Positions 17,910 to 26,764 of a DNA stretch of 63,382 bases are shown piece by piece (position 1 is the stretch's first letter; the number at the start of each line of letters is the position of its first letter). The translations under genes and the position numbers were made by a program. The stretch lies in contig JBLSDH010000008.1 in assembly GCA_052315415.1 (NCBI GenBank), positions 1 through 63,382 on the forward strand. The letters run 5' to 3'. The notes below the pieces were generated by a model. The model ran no database searches. It was not told where the DNA came from and saw only the letters and a list, made by a program, of their open reading frames with translations. Source of the DNA: Cuniculiplasma sp052315415 (lineage in GTDB: Archaea; Thermoplasmatota; Thermoplasmata; Thermoplasmatales; Thermoplasmataceae).

Positions 17910-19598
17910 CTATGTAAAAAATATTAATGTTTTTTGATCCGGTCCGCCCTCTTTATATAATTGTAAAATAATTTTAACAATCTTTGTGTTTGGATTAAGC
18001 ATTTTTCCTGATCTAATCTCAGCCTTTTCTCTCTTCAATCCTCTTTCTGATATTCCCTTATCTCTCACGTCCTTAGGTTTCAACCATAGAATCCAGTTGT
18101 AGAATTCCATAACATCATGATATTCCAGATAGTCATCCTCTTCTATTCCAGTGATCTGAGTTTCATCAAGGTTGTTTGTCTCCTTACCTATGTATCTTAT
18201 CCTATTAGCAAGGATGTGCTTCTTGTGGGCTATTCCTTCATTGTCATAATTGAATTTGTGATCATCATGCCTTACATACTGTGTAAGGACATCATTTAAT
18301 GTATGCCAGCATTCTGATGAAGGTAATGGTATTTTTTCCGATCTGGTATCTGTCTTGTAATCGATAAATTTCTTATACTGAATACCTGTCAAATCTTTTT
18401 GATAGGGCAAAAATGGTATGATACCGTTTTTCTTTGATCCAATAAGCATGAAATTAAAAGGTCTTATCTGTATTTCAATAGGTTTGTTCTTATTCAATGT
18501 CTTGAAACGATTGAGGATTGAAGGTTTTGTAATAGTTATCCGAGATACTGCTATCTTATCTGAATACTCATTGAAGTCATTTGTAAGAATGGATTTCCAT
18601 ATATGTTTACCGTCAATATCCTTGAGATGACCCAAGCCATGAGTTGAATATTTCAGTATGTTGATTTCACCATTTTCAATCCCATACAGACAATATCTCT
18701 TTGCCGATATGCCATAAAACATTACATTGTCTAAGGGATTATGATTATCGTCCTCTTCAATCTTGAACATTTCAACCTCTACAGCATAAGGATTCAGTGG
18801 TCTAAAGAAATCCTGAATCTCCTTGACCTTGTTTGGTGATACGAATATACTATCTGTATCCATATATGTGATGTATCCATTCTTAATAGCAATGGATTCG
18901 GCCATAGCCAATATCAAATGAGCTGATCCGGTAATTAATGATGCCATGACCGGATTGAAGTATTTTCCATTATCCTCAATCTTCTTTACTCTTGATGTGA
19001 ATTGATCAACGGAATTAACTTCAACATCCTGAGCAGTATCCAACGATCTTGTGTTCTCTTCAATGTATATTCCGTATGATGTTGCATTTGCAATTATCTT
19101 CAATATAAGTTGTATCTGGTCTTTATGAGAATGGTTAGATTTCTTAACCTTGATTCTCTCTTCTATTACTTTTCTTATGAAATCCTCACTTGAAGATATC
19201 GGTATATCAGATATGCTCACATCAGTCAGATTATCCTGAGTGCCCTGAGGAACGAATGTTATCGCTTCCAGAATCTCGGGCGTCTTTCCTGTAAGCAATT
19301 TTGAGACTATGATGTCTTCAACGGTATACCATAATTCCTGTTTAGAGGTTAGGTAGTTGATCCAGATGTTCTTAGCGGTCTTCGAATATTCCATTCTAAC
19401 TGGCAATATTTCCTCATTTAGTTTTATCATGACAATGAAATGCATCTCGGGTAATTTCCATGTCTCTGGTTTATTTAGATCGCTTATACTTACATTCTTA
19501 ACAAATTCTCTAACCGATACCGTGCTGGATATAAATTTTAATTGTTTTGCTTTGAGAAATTCATCTAAATTTAACAACGAATAAACGGTTGGATACAT
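17910..19598 (-). CDS. Casposon family B DNA polymerase, polymerase part (out of frame with its N-terminus)
   Basis: This 562-residue frame holds the palm/fingers region of a PolB. It opens inside motif A; reading three codons further back gives FDFTSMYPTVYSLLNL. Motif B is KIIANATSYGIY (about 167-178) and motif C YMDTDSIFVS (about 245-254) with both catalytic Asp. The exonuclease part is in the neighbouring frame (19571-20569), overlapping by 28 nt. A one-base frame change near 19605-19630 would join them. The polymerase should replicate the casposon; if the break is real, function is lost unless frameshifting occurs. The C-terminal third has a near copy at 26044-26764. The stop is only about 50 bp from the left terminal repeat. 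Confidence 0.85.
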   Translation of the reverse strand: MYPTVYSLLNLDEFLKAKQLKFISSTVSVREFVKNVSISDLNKPETWKLPEMHFIVMIKLNEEILPVRMEYSKTAKNIWINYLTSKQELWYTVEDIIVSKLLTGKTPEILEAITFVPQGTQDNLTDVSISDIPISSSEDFIRKVIEERIKVKKSNHSHKDQIQLILKIIANATSYGIYIEENTRSLDTAQDVEVNSVDQFTSRVKKIEDNGKYFNPVMASLITGSAHLILAMAESIAIKNGYITYMDTDSIFVSPNKVKEIQDFFRPLNPYAVEVEMFKIEEDDNHNPLDNVMFYGISAKRYCLYGIENGEINILKYSTHGLGHLKDIDGKHIWKSILTNDFNEYSDKIAVSRITITKPSILNRFKTLNKNKPIEIQIRPFNFMLIGSKKNGIIPFLPYQKDLTGIQYKKFIDYKTDTRSEKIPLPSSECWHTLNDVLTQYVRHDDHKFNYDNEGIAHKKHILANRIRYIGKETNNLDETQITGIEEDDYLEYHDVMEFYNWILWLKPKDVRDKGISERGLKREKAEIRSGKMLNPNTKIVKIILQLYKEGGPDQKTLIFFT

Positions 19599-20569
19599 AG
19601 AAGTGAAGTCAAATACGTAATTGGCATAGGTCTATTGCGAATCCTTATCTCTGTTCTGCCCCTATAGTATGAGGACATCGCATATCCCAGTATCTCTTTA
19701 GGGAAATCTGGATTCTGTTCGAGGAATGGCTTGATATTCATTTTCTCAAGGTATGCCTTACCTATTGAAGCCGGTGAATATAGTATGTTAGGCTCTTTGT
19801 TCAGGTTAAACATTTTATATCGCTCTAAGGCCTTATCGTATAGGTATGCGGTGCTTCTTACATCCTGAATGTTGTAATCGATGTATTCCTCTGTGATCTT
19901 TCCATGCTCTTCGGTATGCATTTTTCTGGATGCACCAAAGTCCTTACATGCAGAATCCAATGAATACGATCTATCGGTTAAGGCAAAAGTAAAGGTCTTT
20001 AGGTCTACGAAATATCCTCTATAAGACCCGTATTTCTTGTCGCTCTTCTTTCTCAGAGGTTTTGTAAACGTTATAAATGATCTTTTTTGATCTATAGATT
20101 GTATTCTTATTCTTGGATTCCTTTGATCCTCTGATAACTTGAATGAAAATGCATCATCGCTCTTACGTGCTGTACCATAATTAATAGCCAATCTGGATAT
20201 ATCAAACGGTAAATTGAAGGCAATAACCTCACATCGCATCTTGTAAGCATAAGGATAGAATACGTTGTCAACAAATTCCCTTACCGACATAACATCTATA
20301 TTATGCTTTTTTCCATAATCCAATAAGATTTGTATCTTATCCTCTAAAATATTACCATAGAACAGATACCATTCTTCCTTGATTCCGGTGCTTATCTTTT
20401 TCTGGATTAGGCACGACCCAAAAGTAAGATTCTGATACTGGTCTATTGTTGTCTCAGTATCGAATATCAACCTGATATTTCGATTATGATTCTCAGGTTC
20501 TATTGTGTGTTTTTCCTTATTGTTTCCGGTAAATACTCTTACAAATATATCACACATAGCTAAACCCAT
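19571..20569 (-). CDS. Casposon family B DNA polymerase, exonuclease part
   Basis: This 332-residue frame has the three proofreading motifs of PolB: LIFDTETTID (Exo I, about 34-43), VIAFNLPFDISRLA (Exo II, about 115-130) and YNIQDVRSTAYLYD (Exo III, about 233-246). After RNRPMPITY it leaves the polymerase frame exactly at motif A and ends after about 14 unrelated residues. Its start overlaps the HNH gene by 20 nt (ATG 20569, or 20557). Together with the following frame it equals a normal PolB of about 890 residues. Confidence 0.82.
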   Translation of the reverse strand: MGLAMCDIFVRVFTGNNKEKHTIEPENHNRNIRLIFDTETTIDQYQNLTFGSCLIQKKISTGIKEEWYLFYGNILEDKIQILLDYGKKHNIDVMSVREFVDNVFYPYAYKMRCEVIAFNLPFDISRLAINYGTARKSDDAFSFKLSEDQRNPRIRIQSIDQKRSFITFTKPLRKKSDKKYGSYRGYFVDLKTFTFALTDRSYSLDSACKDFGASRKMHTEEHGKITEEYIDYNIQDVRSTAYLYDKALERYKMFNLNKEPNILYSPASIGKAYLEKMNIKPFLEQNPDFPKEILGYAMSSYYRGRTEIRIRNRPMPITYLTSLLCIQPFIRC

Positions 20570-20987
20570 CTGTCAATTTCTCAGCAAATCGCTTGAAAAT
20601 TTCTTTACCTGTCTTTTGATGTTTTAATTCGCATACATCAATTAAACCAAGAATCAGGAAAGCACCTTTATTTTCAGCGTTGGGATCAAGCCAGGAGCTG
20701 TCCCATAATCTCTGATTATCCGTAAGTATCTTATGGCATTCCTGACATACCGTTATAGTCTCATTCCCATGTTTGCGTCCTCTAACATGGTGCTGTTCTA
20801 ACTTTTTATTAGAATCGCATATCTCACATTCGCTATATTTAGGTCTATTCTCATTTTCAATGATATTCGTTATCCAATTAAACTTTTCCTGATACTCATT
20901 ATTCATTGTTTCTTTTGCCTTGATTAAGGAATCGTATATTTTACTGGATAAGAGTATCTGGTTGATCATGGCTTGTATATTTCCCAA
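20550..20987 (-). CDS. Casposon HNH endonuclease
   Basis: This 145-residue protein carries a zinc-bound HNH nuclease core: CEICDSNKKLEQHHVRGRKH (about 55-74) with the catalytic HH, and TVCQECHKILTDNQ, giving two CxxC pairs. HNH nucleases are common on casposons, where their role is unknown; nicking for DNA replication or target cleavage is conjecture. It overlaps both neighbours, the next upstream gene by 22 nt and PolB by 20 nt, so all belong to one minus-strand operon. Confidence 0.85.
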   Translation of the reverse strand: MGNIQAMINQILLSSKIYDSLIKAKETMNNEYQEKFNWITNIIENENRPKYSECEICDSNKKLEQHHVRGRKHGNETITVCQECHKILTDNQRLWDSSWLDPNAENKGAFLILGLIDVCELKHQKTGKEIFKRFAEKLTDGFSYV

Positions 20988-21367
20988 AATTCTGGTTCTT
21001 CTTGTTGTTTAGCGATTTCATAGAGCTTGTCCGGATTTGTCTCAAATCTATGTTCTTTACCTCTTGCATCCTTGAATGGCTTCTTGAAAGGCTTCAAGAC
21101 ATCAATATCACCGGTTCTCAGGAATTGGTTAACGGCCGAGTTATATTTACCAATTTTAGAAGCCGTCCTTGAATCTCTGAGTTCAATCCATAACTGTTTG
21201 CCATTCTCGTAAATGCTCATTAACCTTGATATACGATCCTGAGACTTTGCTATCCATTTTCCATTTACCTTTTTGAAAGCACCGGTATGCTTGATAACGG
21301 TTTCCGGACTGATAAGAAGTTCTTTTGAAGCATTGGTTAAAGATTGTCCGTTTCTAACTTTCCGCAA
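20966..21367 (-). CDS. Small casposon protein with helix-turn-helix-like N-terminus
   Basis: This 133-residue basic protein has an HTH-like pattern at residues about 8-28 (SLTNASKELLISPETVIKHT, as in replication initiators or recombinases) followed by a short alpha/beta region. No family was recognised. It overlaps the HNH gene by 22 nt and the next gene by 31 nt. Specific DNA binding is plausible but unproven. Confidence 0.6.
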   Translation of the reverse strand: MRKVRNGQSLTNASKELLISPETVIKHTGAFKKVNGKWIAKSQDRISRLMSIYENGKQLWIELRDSRTASKIGKYNSAVNQFLRTGDIDVLKPFKKPFKDARGKEHRFETNPDKLYEIAKQQEEPEFWEIYKP

Positions 21368-21642
21368 AACCTCAAGCGTTTTTCCCTCAATCTTCTCTCT
21401 TTATCCGTAAGTTCTGACCATGCTCTTTTATAAACTGGTTTTGGTTTTAACTCTGAAACGGTCTTTTCTTTTCCCTTTGGATGTCCTCTTAGCTGTGATA
21501 ATGATGCTTTAGGATATTTTTCATGCAATCTTATGATACGGTTTCTGTATGATTCTGATCCTTTGAAGTTCCATAGCCATTCCTCAAAAGAACGGTATTT
21601 TGGTGAGAATTTCACTTTCTCACCTTTTGCTGTTCTATGCAA
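21337..21642 (-). CDS. Small basic casposon protein
   Basis: This 101-residue protein is very rich in Lys and Arg and starts as MHRTAKGEKVKFSPKYRSFE. Its centre (RNRIIRLHEKYPKASLSQLRG) again suggests an HTH-like unit. No family was recognised. It overlaps 31 nt on both sides with its neighbours, which is consistent with tight operon packing rather than chance. Confidence 0.5.
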   Translation of the reverse strand: MHRTAKGEKVKFSPKYRSFEEWLWNFKGSESYRNRIIRLHEKYPKASLSQLRGHPKGKEKTVSELKPKPVYKRAWSELTDKERRLREKRLRFCGKLETDNL

Positions 21643-21962
21643 GAGCTATGACCCCAGTCCTTGTATCTCTTCTTCATATCTTTGTATATGGGATCGTCAT
21701 CGCTTTCCCTTATGGTCATTGGCTTTCCGCATACTGAGCATGGTAAATGTATCGAGTTTTGATCCTTCTTTAGTTGCTCATTCTCTCTTTTCAGTCTTTC
21801 ATTCTCAGATTTAAGGTTCGATACATCATCTTCATACCTCAGTCCTTTCTTTAGAAGCTGTATAGCTCCTTCGCTCTTCGTCTCTATTCCCTTCGTCTTT
21901 AGATATTCCTCAATCGCATTCTCCAGTTCAGTATCTATCGATACTGTGAATATCCTTCTCAT
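21612..21962 (-). CDS. Ribbon-helix-helix/coiled-coil protein with zinc-binding motif
   Basis: This 116-residue protein begins like a ribbon-helix-helix repressor (FTVSIDTELENAIEEYLKTK), continues with a coiled coil (about 49-70, LKSENERLKRENEQLKKD) and ends with a probable zinc site (CSVCGKP, then GHSSC). It is the first gene of the minus operon and borders the intergenic region holding repeated operator-like sequences, so it is the best candidate for a casposon autorepressor. Confidence 0.65.
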   Translation of the reverse strand: MRRIFTVSIDTELENAIEEYLKTKGIETKSEGAIQLLKKGLRYEDDVSNLKSENERLKRENEQLKKDQNSIHLPCSVCGKPMTIRESDDDPIYKDMKKRYKDWGHSSCIEQQKVRK

Positions 21963-21977
21963 ATTCTTTTTTCACCT

Positions 21978-22032
21978 CTGTAGAATAGACAGCATTACAG
22001 ACTGAAAGACAATCTGCAATCACTGTTCTACA
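21978..22032. promoter_or_regulatory. Operator-like inverted repeat in the divergent casposon promoter
   Basis: CTGTAGAATAGACAG at 21978-21992 has CTGT/ACAG arms, and CACTGTTCTACA at 22021-22032 is its near inverted copy. The spacer region 21963-22162 separates the two casposon operons, which run in opposite directions, so a dimeric repressor could control both. Confidence 0.45.
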
Positions 22033-22082
22033 ATAACTGTATGAGAAAATTAATATTATTGGTATCTTTCAATTTTTAAGAC

Positions 22083-22117
22083 TATACTGTATAATTTGTG
22101 AATATAGGGTATACTGT
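22083..22117. promoter_or_regulatory. Pair of TATACTGT direct repeats
   Basis: TATACTGT occurs at 22083-22090 and 22110-22117, 27 bp apart (start to start), with AGAC/AACAG flanks similar to the operator-like element upstream. The second copy is about 45 bp before the ATG at 22163 and may cover the promoter of the plus-strand operon. Confidence 0.4.
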
Positions 22118-22162
22118 CTAACAGTGAGAATATTATTATAGAACCTTTGATTATCTAACATA

Positions 22163-23203
22163 ATGGCAACACGTAAGAGAAGAATGCCTAGACAGAGAGA
22201 ACCAGTTGGAAACACAAAATCAGAGATCGTTATTTACGTTTCAAACAACAATAAGGCAACGATAACAGATATCAGAGCTTATTTAAGAAAAGAGAAGAAT
22301 ATAAGGAATATCAAGGTTATTAGAAAGCACTTATCGGATTTAGTAAGTGAAAATATCATAAGCATTAGAAAAGCAGAAAGGAGAGGTTTAAGCGATACAT
22401 ATTACATAGAACGGTCATTTTCCCAGTTCAAAACCATCTTCAATTTTCTAAATGATCTCTACAGGCCACTGTTCTTAAGAAGCGAATATGCTAGGGAACA
22501 GATCTTCAGCGATTATTTTTTTATTTATGGGATGGTGAACATAGGAATTGAGGTGCTTAAGGACATGATTCAACTATGTGATGAAGATAAATTTAATGAG
22601 CTTATTGAGAAAGCAAGGAGAAATGGCGAGGACGTATCAGTAAAGGAAACTAGGGAAACGATTGAAAATATGAAAAATCAACTGAGGAGGCATAACATCG
22701 TTGATATCGAAGACTATCTAAGAAATACAAGACCTGAGGACTTGATTTCCAATATTAATAACCTCAATGAAGTACAACTTATTGAACTCAAACCAATATT
22801 AAGCACTGTGATTAACTCAATATTTCCAGATAAGCAAAGAAATGAGATGCTACAGATAATATCATCATCTCCAATGGCAATGGATTATTTCCTTAATCTT
22901 AGATCAGCGGATAGAACATATCTCTTTGTAACTATCTTAAGGTATTATCTCGGCTCAATATTTATGGATCCAGAGAAAGCCTCTCTTATTAACTTGTTAG
23001 ATGAGAATCATTCAACCTTTGAAAGCGATCCCATGTTCTTTATATCTAGGATACTTAGCATTCAGAATGTATCGAATGACAACCCTCTTTTAACCATACT
23101 TAGATCGTTTTTTGTTGTTGATTCTTTCAATGGAAATGTTGTTGATAATGAACATTCTGAATCTGTCTTAAAAGAGATATTGTTGCCAAAGGTGGACAAA
23201 TGA
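22163..23203 (+). CDS. Winged-helix protein encoded upstream of the casposase
   Basis: This 346-residue protein has a basic tail, then a winged-helix domain (about 18-82, KATITDIRAYLRKEKNIRNI) and a long alpha-helical region with no recognised domain. Its last bases overlap the casposase start (ATGA), a strong sign of coupled expression. Roles such as target recognition, transcription control or end-binding are possible, but nothing in the sequence decides. Confidence 0.65.
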   Translation: MATRKRRMPRQREPVGNTKSEIVIYVSNNNKATITDIRAYLRKEKNIRNIKVIRKHLSDLVSENIISIRKAERRGLSDTYYIERSFSQFKTIFNFLNDLYRPLFLRSEYAREQIFSDYFFIYGMVNIGIEVLKDMIQLCDEDKFNELIEKARRNGEDVSVKETRETIENMKNQLRRHNIVDIEDYLRNTRPEDLISNINNLNEVQLIELKPILSTVINSIFPDKQRNEMLQIISSSPMAMDYFLNLRSADRTYLFVTILRYYLGSIFMDPEKASLINLLDENHSTFESDPMFFISRILSIQNVSNDNPLLTILRSFFVVDSFNGNVVDNEHSESVLKEILLPKVDK

Positions 23204-24372
23204 ATCCCTTACCGTTATATGGTTTTGGAATAAGCATCGAAGTTAACAAAGCACATCTAACAATAAGGCAAAAGGATAACATCGTAGAGTTTGAACCTCA
23301 CCGGATACCTTACGATTCAATTATAATCGACGGCCATTACGGTTCAATAAGTTTTGAAGCGATGCGTTGGTTATCCAAGCATGACGTATCCATTGCATTG
23401 CTTAACTGGAATAGATATCTTCTATCTACAACGCAACCTCAGGAAACCCTTAACGCAGACCTGAAAATAAAGCAATATGAGAAATACATCGATCCTGAAT
23501 TACGAATATACATAGCCAGTAAGATTGTCAAGCAAAAGGTCAAGTCTTCAATTGGCTTGTTTAAGGAATTATCAAAGTTCTATGACATCGATTTAACCAC
23601 AATAAACAGGGAAATTCAAAGAGTGGATTATGACAACATAAACAGTCTTATGATGTATGAAGGACGCATTGCATCGGCTTACTGGGCTGAGCTATCAAAG
23701 ATATTCAATTCATTAGCTAAGGATTTCAATTTCCAGTCAAGGAAAAATCTATCGTATTCATGGAATATGAATGCATCCGATCCTATCAACGCTTTACTGA
23801 ATTATGGATATGCGATATTAGAATCAATGATAAGGAAAGATATCAATGCAATAGGTCTTGATGTCTCTATAGGGTATCTTCAAGAGATAGCACCTTCCAA
23901 ACATCCTCTTGTATACGATCTACAGGAATTGTTCAGGTACGTTATCGATTATTCCGTTATCGAATTACTGGAAACAAAATTGAGAAAATCAGATTTTATA
24001 ACAACTGAGAATTACCATATTAGATTGAAGCCAGATACAGCAAAATTAATGATTGAGAAAATTAAGGATAACTTTAACAAGCGTTATGAATCCAGGAATA
24101 AACAGCATACACTTGACAACATAATGTTTGAGAATGTCAGGGAATTGAGTAGATATCTATCAGGAAAGACAAAGGAATTGGAATTCAAGATACCGGATAT
24201 CATTATATCAAGGAATGATACTATTGATATCAAAGCCAGGATAATGGCAATTGACCCTGGGAAACGGAAAGTCTTGAAGATAAACAAATCAACAATAAGG
24301 TATGAGCAAAAGAAGATTAAAGAGGGAAAGACCATTAAACTTTATAACAAGACAAGGGTGAGGATTGAATGA
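23200..24372 (+). CDS. Casposase (Cas1-family integrase of a casposon)
   Basis: This 390-residue Cas1 homologue should insert the element into the 3' edge of a tRNA gene. Family landmarks are DGHYGSISFEAMRWLSKHDV (about 44-63), MYEGRIASAYW (about 152-162, Glu154 = first metal ligand), NALLNYGYAILES (about 197-209) and LVYDLQELFR (about 237-246, Asp240/Glu243). In the step GYLQEIAP (about 225-232) canonical Cas1 has GFLHE, with His as second metal ligand; here it is Gln228. A basic C-terminal region (about 345-390, IRYEQKKIKEGKTIKLYNKT) may bind target DNA as HTH-type extensions do in other casposases. There is no Cas2 or CRISPR array nearby. Confidence 0.9.
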   Translation: MNPLPLYGFGISIEVNKAHLTIRQKDNIVEFEPHRIPYDSIIIDGHYGSISFEAMRWLSKHDVSIALLNWNRYLLSTTQPQETLNADLKIKQYEKYIDPELRIYIASKIVKQKVKSSIGLFKELSKFYDIDLTTINREIQRVDYDNINSLMMYEGRIASAYWAELSKIFNSLAKDFNFQSRKNLSYSWNMNASDPINALLNYGYAILESMIRKDINAIGLDVSIGYLQEIAPSKHPLVYDLQELFRYVIDYSVIELLETKLRKSDFITTENYHIRLKPDTAKLMIEKIKDNFNKRYESRNKQHTLDNIMFENVRELSRYLSGKTKELEFKIPDIIISRNDTIDIKARIMAIDPGKRKVLKINKSTIRYEQKKIKEGKTIKLYNKTRVRIE

Positions 24373-24437
24373 AAATATTGCTGGACGAAAAGTTAATCCA
24401 AAACGTATTAAAGAACAGGTTTGATATAAAGGAGTGA
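24369..24437 (+). CDS. Possible 22-residue peptide after the casposase
   Basis: ATG 24369 overlaps the casposase stop and opens a frame MKILLDEKLIQNVLKNRFDI ending at TGA 24435. Its end contains AAGGAG, which serves as the Shine-Dalgarno of the methyltransferase gene at 24442. It may be a real coupling peptide or a chance frame. Confidence 0.3.
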   Translation: MKILLDEKLIQNVLKNRFDIKE

Positions 24438-24441
24438 TAAA

Positions 24442-25287
24442 ATGGTAGAAAATCAAGAACAAAAAAATGATTTTATTAACAAAATTTATAATATGGATTG
24501 CATAGCAGGAATGAAATCAAAAATTCCAGATGATAGTATAGATTTAATTGTAACCGATCCTCCTTTTGGTATAGATTTTCAACCTCATAGAACTAATTAC
24601 CATAGAACACAATCATCGGTTATGGAAGGATATAATGAAATAAAAAAAGAGGATTATTATGAATTTACTTATAAATGGATGAAAGGGGCATATAGAGTTT
24701 TAAAGGACACTGGAAGCATGTATGTCTTTTCGGGTTGGAATAACCTTAAAGATATATTAATCGCATTAGATGATATTGGATTTATAACTATAAATCATAT
24801 TATATGGAAATATCAATTTGGAGTTGTTACAAAAAATAAGTTTGTAACTTCTCATTATCATTGTTTATATGTATGTAAAAATCCGAAAAAACGTGTATTT
24901 TATCCTTATTCAAGATATAATAAAGGTATAGTAGTAAATAAAAGGGATTTACGTTATCATGATATAGAAGATGTATGGGAAATTAAAAGAGAATATTGGC
25001 ATGGTGTTGCTAAAACTCCAACAAAATTACCATCCGAGTTAATAATAAAAATCTTGCAATATTCAAGTAAAGAAAATGATATTATATTAGATCCATTTTT
25101 AGGTTCAGGACAGGTAGCAGTAGTAAGTAAATTATTAAACAGAAATTTTACAGGATTTGAAATTTCAGAGGAATATTATAACTTTATACAAGAAAGACTT
25201 AAAATTAATGATTATAAAATTAATTTTAATAATAATCAATTAGATTTATTTGAATTAACAAATCAACAAAGTTCAAAGCAAGAGTAA
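24442..25287 (+). CDS. DNA methyltransferase, beta-class adenine type, casposon cargo
   Basis: This 281-residue enzyme transfers methyl from S-adenosylmethionine to DNA. The catalytic motif DPPFGIDF (about 34-41) precedes the SAM-binding motif DPFLGSGQVAVVSKLLNR (about 216-233) and FTGFEISEEYY, an order that defines the beta class; DPPF favours N6-adenine. An AAGGAG site lies just upstream. The base composition is clearly more AT-rich than the casposase genes (long runs of TTA, AAT and ATA codons), so it probably came from elsewhere. Its end overlaps the convergent nuclease-like gene by 25 nt, forming a restriction-modification pair. Confidence 0.88.
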   Translation: MVENQEQKNDFINKIYNMDCIAGMKSKIPDDSIDLIVTDPPFGIDFQPHRTNYHRTQSSVMEGYNEIKKEDYYEFTYKWMKGAYRVLKDTGSMYVFSGWNNLKDILIALDDIGFITINHIIWKYQFGVVTKNKFVTSHYHCLYVCKNPKKRVFYPYSRYNKGIVVNKRDLRYHDIEDVWEIKREYWHGVAKTPTKLPSELIIKILQYSSKENDIILDPFLGSGQVAVVSKLLNRNFTGFEISEEYYNFIQERLKINDYKINFNNNQLDLFELTNQQSSKQE

Positions 25288-25931
25288 TGTTCAAATGAAT
25301 TTATATCTTTTAAATCTAATTCATATTTCGGCTCTCTTTTAGTGCCATTAGAATTGCGGCCTTGATTATATATTCCTAATTTATTCAATTCTTTATTTGA
25401 TATTTTTATAAACAGTATATCATTCAAATCAAATGATACTTTCCTTAACCTTGAACCTGCACCTCTTTCAATTCTTTCTTTTTCATATTTGCTTTTTCCA
25501 CCCTTCAATTCCTCAACCCATTTTTGAAATGCCCTATCCTTATCATTATATGTAGCATAACCCACTCCTATTATTAATCCAATATATCCATACTGCTTGA
25601 TAGCATTATCAATTGCCGCTTTATCATTAATTATTACAATCGTTTTCTCTTTTCCATAGATATCATTTATTATATGACTTTTGAAATCCCATGGAACATT
25701 TTTAAAAGCATCAAAGGTTACATTTCCATATTTATTACCTGGAATTTCCATTAAATCTTGTAAATTTCTTTCACATAAAAATTGAAAATACCAACCTATC
25801 CATTCCATCTGCCTCCATTGATTATAATTTTCATTTTTCATTTCCAAAATAGAATTTTTTCCATCCCACTTTTTATTTAATAACTTCAATTTACAGGCAA
25901 TTTCTTTTGCAATATTTTTAAAACTATCCAT
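25263..25931 (-). CDS. Putative type II restriction endonuclease, casposon cargo
   Basis: This 222-residue protein is convergent with the methyltransferase and shares its last 25 nt. The stretch EIPGNKYGNVTFDAFKNVPW followed by DFKSHII (about 63-90) resembles a PD-(D/E)XK nuclease core (Asp ... DFK). The remainder includes a possible glycine-rich strand (GLIIGVGYATYNDKD). The recognition sequence cannot be predicted. It has the same AT-rich base use as the methyltransferase. A nuclease-methylase pair could stabilise the casposon by addiction. Confidence in the function rests on context as much as motif. Confidence 0.6.
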   Translation of the reverse strand: MDSFKNIAKEIACKLKLLNKKWDGKNSILEMKNENYNQWRQMEWIGWYFQFLCERNLQDLMEIPGNKYGNVTFDAFKNVPWDFKSHIINDIYGKEKTIVIINDKAAIDNAIKQYGYIGLIIGVGYATYNDKDRAFQKWVEELKGGKSKYEKERIERGAGSRLRKVSFDLNDILFIKISNKELNKLGIYNQGRNSNGTKREPKYELDLKDINSFEHYSCFELC

Positions 25932-26043
25932 TTTATCAAAGACCTTTATATTTAAGTTTATAAATTACTTTCGCTAATGCACGAATTCGCCCCCTAACCC
26001 CTTCTTCTTCCTGTCTGAAATTAGCTATTGTCATTTTTATAGT

Positions 26044-26764
26044 TTATAGCATGGGTCATCTCAAGGACATTGACGGTGAAAAGATATGGAAATCCATTAT
26101 TATAGGAAAATTTGAAGGATACTCTGATAAGATTGCCGTATCTCAGATTACCATATCTAAGCCCTCTATCCTGAGACGGTTCAGGAAAATGAATTCTAAT
26201 AGGAATATAGAAAAACAGATCAAGCCATTCAATTTCATGCTGATTGGTTCAGAGAAAAACGATATCATACCATGTTTGCCATTTGACAAGAACACAAGAG
26301 GAATTGAATATAAGCCATTTATAGACTATAAATCAGATACCGCATCCGATAGGTTACCATTGCCCACTATTGCATACTGGATTACATTAGATGACGTCTT
26401 TACACAGTATGTAATGCAAGGCGATTACAAGTTTGATTATGATAATGAAGGAATAGCCCACAAGAAGCACATCCTTGCTAATAGGATAAGATACATAGGT
26501 GAGGAGACAAACAACCTTGATGAAACTCAGATCACTGGAATAGAAGAGGATGACTATCTGGAATATCATGATGTTATGGAATTCTACAACTGGATTCTAT
26601 GGTTGAAACCTAAGGACGTGAGAGATAAGGGAATTTCACAACAAGCATTGTATAAGTTTAAAACAAATATAAAGAATGGAAAGCCTCTGAGTCCAAAAGT
26701 TAAGGTTGTTAAAGTTCTGCTAAAATTGTTTAAAGTTAACTATTCAATAGACAGAGAAAGTTAA
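26044..26764 (+). pseudogene. Inverted C-terminal fragment of casposon PolB
   Basis: This frame of about 237 codons (ATG 26051) matches the last 240 residues of the PolB at 17910-19598 but lies in the opposite orientation at the other end of the element. It begins at the position equal to residue 323 of the polymerase part (GHLKDIDGEKIWKS), with no motif A, B or C. Divergence is moderate in most places, but 26447-26635 is nearly identical to the complement of 18048-18236. It may be the remnant of a second casposon, joined by recombination, and it cannot polymerise DNA. Confidence 0.85.

Noticed and set aside
23200..24372. Cas1 gene as part of a CRISPR-Cas adaptation module
   Set aside because: No Cas2, no repeats with regular spacers and no effector genes are near; PolB, HNH, terminal repeats and target duplication point to a casposon.
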